From Serinus canaria (Eukaryota; Chordata; Aves; Passeriformes; Fringillidae): a DNA stretch of 64,000 nucleotides. Both the position numbers and the translations under genes were made by a program. Shown in pieces: positions 60,101 through 64,000 of this stretch; the first letter of the stretch is position 1, and every line of letters starts with the position of its first letter. The notes beneath the pieces are model-generated. The model was not told where the DNA came from. It did no database searches and saw only the letters and a list, made by a program, of their open reading frames with translations. Where the stretch lies: contig NC_066315.1 of the NCBI RefSeq assembly GCF_022539315.1, forward strand, positions 103,831,990-103,895,989, read 5' to 3'.

Positions 60101-63100
60101 CATCTTCCTTCTTTGCTCTTGTCCATGCCTCCCTTGCCACCTGTGACTGCCCTGCTCTCAGCTCTGCAATCCTCCTGAGGCTGTGCCTATGGTCCCCACA
60201 CCTGAGGCATGGTCCAGCTCCTGTGGGGCTGGGAAGCAGTGGGGACCCCTGCCCTAGAGAGAGAGAGCTGTGGGATGCTCAGCACACACCCCTCACATTT
60301 CTGGGGGCATCACGAGGAGAACAGCTGGGTACTGCAGAGCCTCAAGGTACGGGCTGGGCTACAGAACAGTGCTGCTCCTTGTTTTCATCTTCTGCTGCCA
60401 TACTCACAGGAACAGCTGTGCTGTATTTTATAGGTGTGCTGAAAGCTTTAGCCCACTAAGAGAGACACTTAAGGCTTCTCTCTTGCTTTTCCTGTTATCT
60501 ACTCAAAAAGCCAAAAAAGAGGTATTTTCTTTAGTTTACCACCTGAATATCAGGGGATGAGACTTAGCCTGGAAGCCTTTAATCAGGTTTGTCAGACAAA
60601 TGAAGTATTTGCTCTCACCAAAACTCAGGAATACTCATCCTCACCTTCCTGTGAGCCCCTGCCTTAACACTAGGAAAAGCACTTTCCAGATTTCTTCCCA
60701 GAGATGCGGAAAAGGAAGGAACTTTTTTTTTCTGTACTTGCATTGCCATAGCTGACGTCAAGGAAAATCATTTTGTGTGTTTGCAATTTCTTTGGACAGA
60801 TATATGAAGTCTGACTTGCCTGACTTGCCTTTGAGTTCTGAACAAATTGTTCCCTATGTCACTTTCCATTATGAATATCTTGGGATGTTTGTTTGGTTTT
60901 TCCCTGGCTCAAAAATTTTAAAAAGTAATATAAAAGGAAAAGCATACTTGTTCAAGCCATCCTTTAATCAACACCACACAAAAATTCCTTCCCTAAGTAA
61001 TTTAAGTAGCAGCACTACAATTCTTATATACCTTTAGATACTGAATTAAATCAAAGAAAATCTGGTTAGCATGGAAATAATACTTCCAAAATAGTCTTCA
61101 ATGACTGGGGACTTACCAGAATATCTTTGGGAACACACAAATGCAACAGAGCACATTATTTCAAGAAACACAGTGTTAGGAGAGCCACCCAAACTCAGAG
61201 CTTGGTCAAATACTAACCAATGCTATACAATCTTGTCATCTTCAGGGAAAATCAGCCTTCAGGTCCTGCTCTGAGTAACACCAGTGTGCAGCCACACACA
61301 CTCAGATCCCACTGAAGTCAACAGCACTCAAATTATACTGGCCTATGGGTATGTGACTCAGTGCTTCCCTGAACAGGTGTGAGTTCCATTTGTGTTTAAA
61401 AAGATTGCCTGGGAGGGTTTAAATTAACACTACCGGCTCAGTCAGCAGCCACTGTGAACAGAACTGCAGCATCAGTTTTTAAGTATACCCTGTTCCTGTA
61501 TACTCCTCATAAATGTACAAGAAACAGAGAAGTGGTGTTTAACACTGCTGATATAAAGACTTCACCTTTATGTTTTACTCTGGGAAAGCATAAAAGATAT
61601 ATTTCATCCAATGCCTCCATTGATTTCCCTTTAAACATTTTTATTTCTATAATTATTAATTTTCCTTGTTACTTTTATATTTGTGCCCTGCTGAATTCCA
61701 AATGTCTGAATCAATCCATTTTTATCTTTCAGCCACAGCAGACACGTAATGGAGCAAAGGTCCTGACAATGAAACTTGTCTCTGCATGTCAAGGTAACTG
61801 CTCCACTCTTGCATTACTGATACAGTGGCTGAAATGTTTCTAGCTATCAAACTAATTCAGACATTTTGAACTGTCCTTATTCAGTAATTAAGTATTATTG
61901 TGCTACTTTACAAATGGGAAGTGAAGGCCAAGGATCCCATTCAATGCACTGGATGTCTCCATGATTTACCCCAGCCTTCAAAGAAAAACAGTACAGAGCA
62001 GGGACTTAGGGTCCTATTTCTGGCAGGAGTCGAAGCTCTTCAAATCAACTGCTCAGGGAAGTGAGCAGTATATTTATATTTAGTCCACACTAATCTAAAT
62101 TTACCTCACAGCCTCCTAACACTGGGAGCCTACATACAGTGTAAGACAAAGGTTATCTGAAACCTCATTCACTTTTTCGCAGATAAAGCTCTCCTAGCGG
62201 ATGCGGCTTTGACATAAAGCAGGCAAGAATTTCAGATATGCTTTCCCAAGTGTTGGGAAAAGATGCTTGAAATTTTGCTGCCAGAAGCAAGACAGGCTTG
62301 CAATTGCTTCAGAGTTGCAAATCAGGAGCAATCTCATTACCCCTGGTGTCACTGTTCTCCTTCCCAGCAGTGGGGTGACAGAGGTGCAAAATCAATGTGA
62401 GTCCAGGCACAGACCCATCCCTTTTTTTATAGTAACCCTCAAAACTGGACCACAATTCCGTTGCAGCTGAATTCTCCTGTGATTCAGTACATACAGAAAA
62501 AGTATAAAGCCAACAATCTTTATAGTCTGGAAAAATTACAAGGCTAAGGTTCTCAAATGATAATGTTTTGGCCAGACTGAGATGTGTCCAGAGCTCCGGA
62601 GAATGATGAGCTCCTCTCTTAGGAATAAAAACATCTACATCAAAATTCACAGACAGAAGATCCCAAAGTCAAAATAATTTCCAAATGTCTTGGTCACAAT
62701 AGAACGTCTTGGTCTGTTCTCTCCTTAAGCCTGAGAACTGTGGCTATTTTTGGGTGCGTGCATGGACAGATTTGTGTTTGGGTATAATGCCCAATTCTGT
62801 TCACTCTAGTCAGCATACACCAAGTAATAATTGCAGCAGAACAGTTAGAACAGCCTTGCCCTTTGTATTTTAGAACTGCTTTTTTTTGCTCATCTACTTA
62901 GACTGTTGGCTGCTTTGCTTCAAGTCATTGCCTGAGGATCTTTTTTATACCATGAGTCTATTGATCAATGCAGTGACAGTATTGGCCATGCTAAAGCACT
63001 TAGCAGGGAGAATCATGCAAAAGTTCCTTTCCTCCAACCTCAATATAAACTGAACTTTTTAAGGCTCCATTGAATGTTTGCCCAAGTGTGAGGACAAAAT

Positions 63101-63461
63101 TCAGGTCAATTCACCTAACCCTCAAACGCTCCTTAGAATTCATTAAAATTGAAAACAAAACCCTTTCTAATAGACATGACCATCACTTAGAAAGGACAAA
63201 AGTGTCCTTATAAGGAAATAAGACAGTAAAATATCACATAGGGAATCACTGATTCTCTGCTTTTCATAGCTTGTTTCCTAGAGATGGCTAGCCATAGGAA
63301 ATAAATAGAAAAAATGGCATTAATCTGTTGTTATATTTTACCCACAAGCCTATTTACTCTAATATTTTCTTACTGCAGGAGCTGTAAAATGAAGGAGTTT
63401 ATGGCTTGTATGGAGCTCAATAAGAATGATGATTCATCTCTAGAACAAATATTTGGACATT

Positions 63462-63475
63462 AAAAAAAAAAAAAA
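63462..63475. repeat. poly(A) tract, 14 bases
   Basis: A direct run of A. The sequence upstream is not a recognisable retrogene. Confidence 0.85.
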
Positions 63476-64000
63476 GGAAGATTCAAGAAATGATGCCTGC
63501 CTTAATAGCAGCCTTTTGTGAAGAGTACTGTCCCTACCTCCATCTCTGACTGACTCAGCTCTCCCTTTTTCTCTGAGCAATCTGCAGACCAGTGGCTTCT
63601 TTTCCAAATTTTCTTGACACATGTAATATAATAGTGTTGTAAGGCTTCTTCACATTGGTTAATTAAATTTTTCTTGGTCTATAGTCTGGCACTGAGACCT
63701 ACAGGCATGGACTACCCTGTCCATGCTTTTAAAATCTCCTAGTCTCCAAAGGCCAAACTGCCTTTGGGGAGTTACTAGCTCCTGAATCACTCTGAGTTGG
63801 CTGCGAGCTGCTATTATCTGTGGGCCACAGGTGTGCCATTCGTGGGCTGTTGCAGAAATAACAGTACAGACAACCAGGTGCCTGTGCCCTGGAGCCTTCC
63901 CTGTCACCATTTAATTTCCTGGCATAGATGCAGCCATTTGCTCAGTCTAGCATTGCCCAAGTTCATAATCTTTTCATACCTCTGAAAACCGGAAAAGTTT

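Larger units (their letters stand above)
55761..64000. other. non-coding stretch, no gene seen
   Basis: No exon or transposable element is recognised in the last 8.2 kb. Points of note are a POU-type palindrome at 57168-57182, a low-decay-looking patch at 57380-57720, a weak MIR-like word at about 61893-61930 (rejected) and a 14-base A run at 63462-63475. Open frames of up to 143 codons occur but lack any domain signature. Confidence 0.55.

Noticed and set aside
61893..61930. MIR-like word (tactttacaaatgggaagtgaagg)
   Set aside because: Under 40 bp match the general pattern of a MIR 3' part and the rest of the element is absent, so it cannot be told from chance.

Overview
The window looks like bird nuclear DNA, most likely from a songbird. 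It is AT-rich with scarce CpG. It carries several CR1 LINE copies in both orientations that end in the CR1-specific 3' octamer-like repeats (gattctatgattctg type) rather than a poly(A) tail. It also carries solo LTRs that I recall as typical of songbird genomes. CR1 plus LTR content with no Alu, L1 or B1-like sequence argues for a sauropsid and, within it, a bird. The species and chromosome cannot be read from the sequence. The family assignments are from memory, not from a search.

I find no protein-coding gene, exon, tRNA, rRNA, snRNA or CRISPR array that I can support. The longest open frame outside repeats (192 codons near 42.2-42.7 kb) is about what chance gives in this much AT-rich sequence. 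The segment therefore reads as a gene desert or the inside of a very large intron.

Layout. 0-6.7 kb: no gene and no repeat I recognise. 6.7-7.35 kb: a CR1 3' end split by an LTR-like insert of about 390 bp. 9.94-10.21 and 17.83-18.31 kb: two minus-strand CR1 fragments. 19.33-19.55 kb: an old, turtle/crocodile-type CR1 remnant followed by an A-rich tract. 21.7-22.0 kb: an isolated GC- and CpG-rich patch with a 14-bp minisatellite. 26.8-27.1 kb: a complete 295-bp solo LTR (minus) with a perfect 6-bp target-site duplication. 34.95-35.19 kb: a plus-strand CR1 3' end. 43.75-45.57 kb: the largest element, a 1.8-kb 5'-truncated CR1 with a broken reverse transcriptase. 50.1-50.75 kb: a probable LTR with an unclear left edge. 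51.13-51.35 kb (minus) and 54.59-55.76 kb (plus): two LTR copies of one family in opposite orientation, the second containing a 40-bp tandem array and a G-quadruplex motif. 55.8-64 kb: no recognisable element.

There is no gene system to describe. The biology shown is the layering of transposable elements (old CR1, younger CR1, then LTRs) in non-coding sequence, with scattered two-copy tandem duplications of 13-31 bp and a few sequence patches that might be regulatory. I saw no convincing undescribed system.
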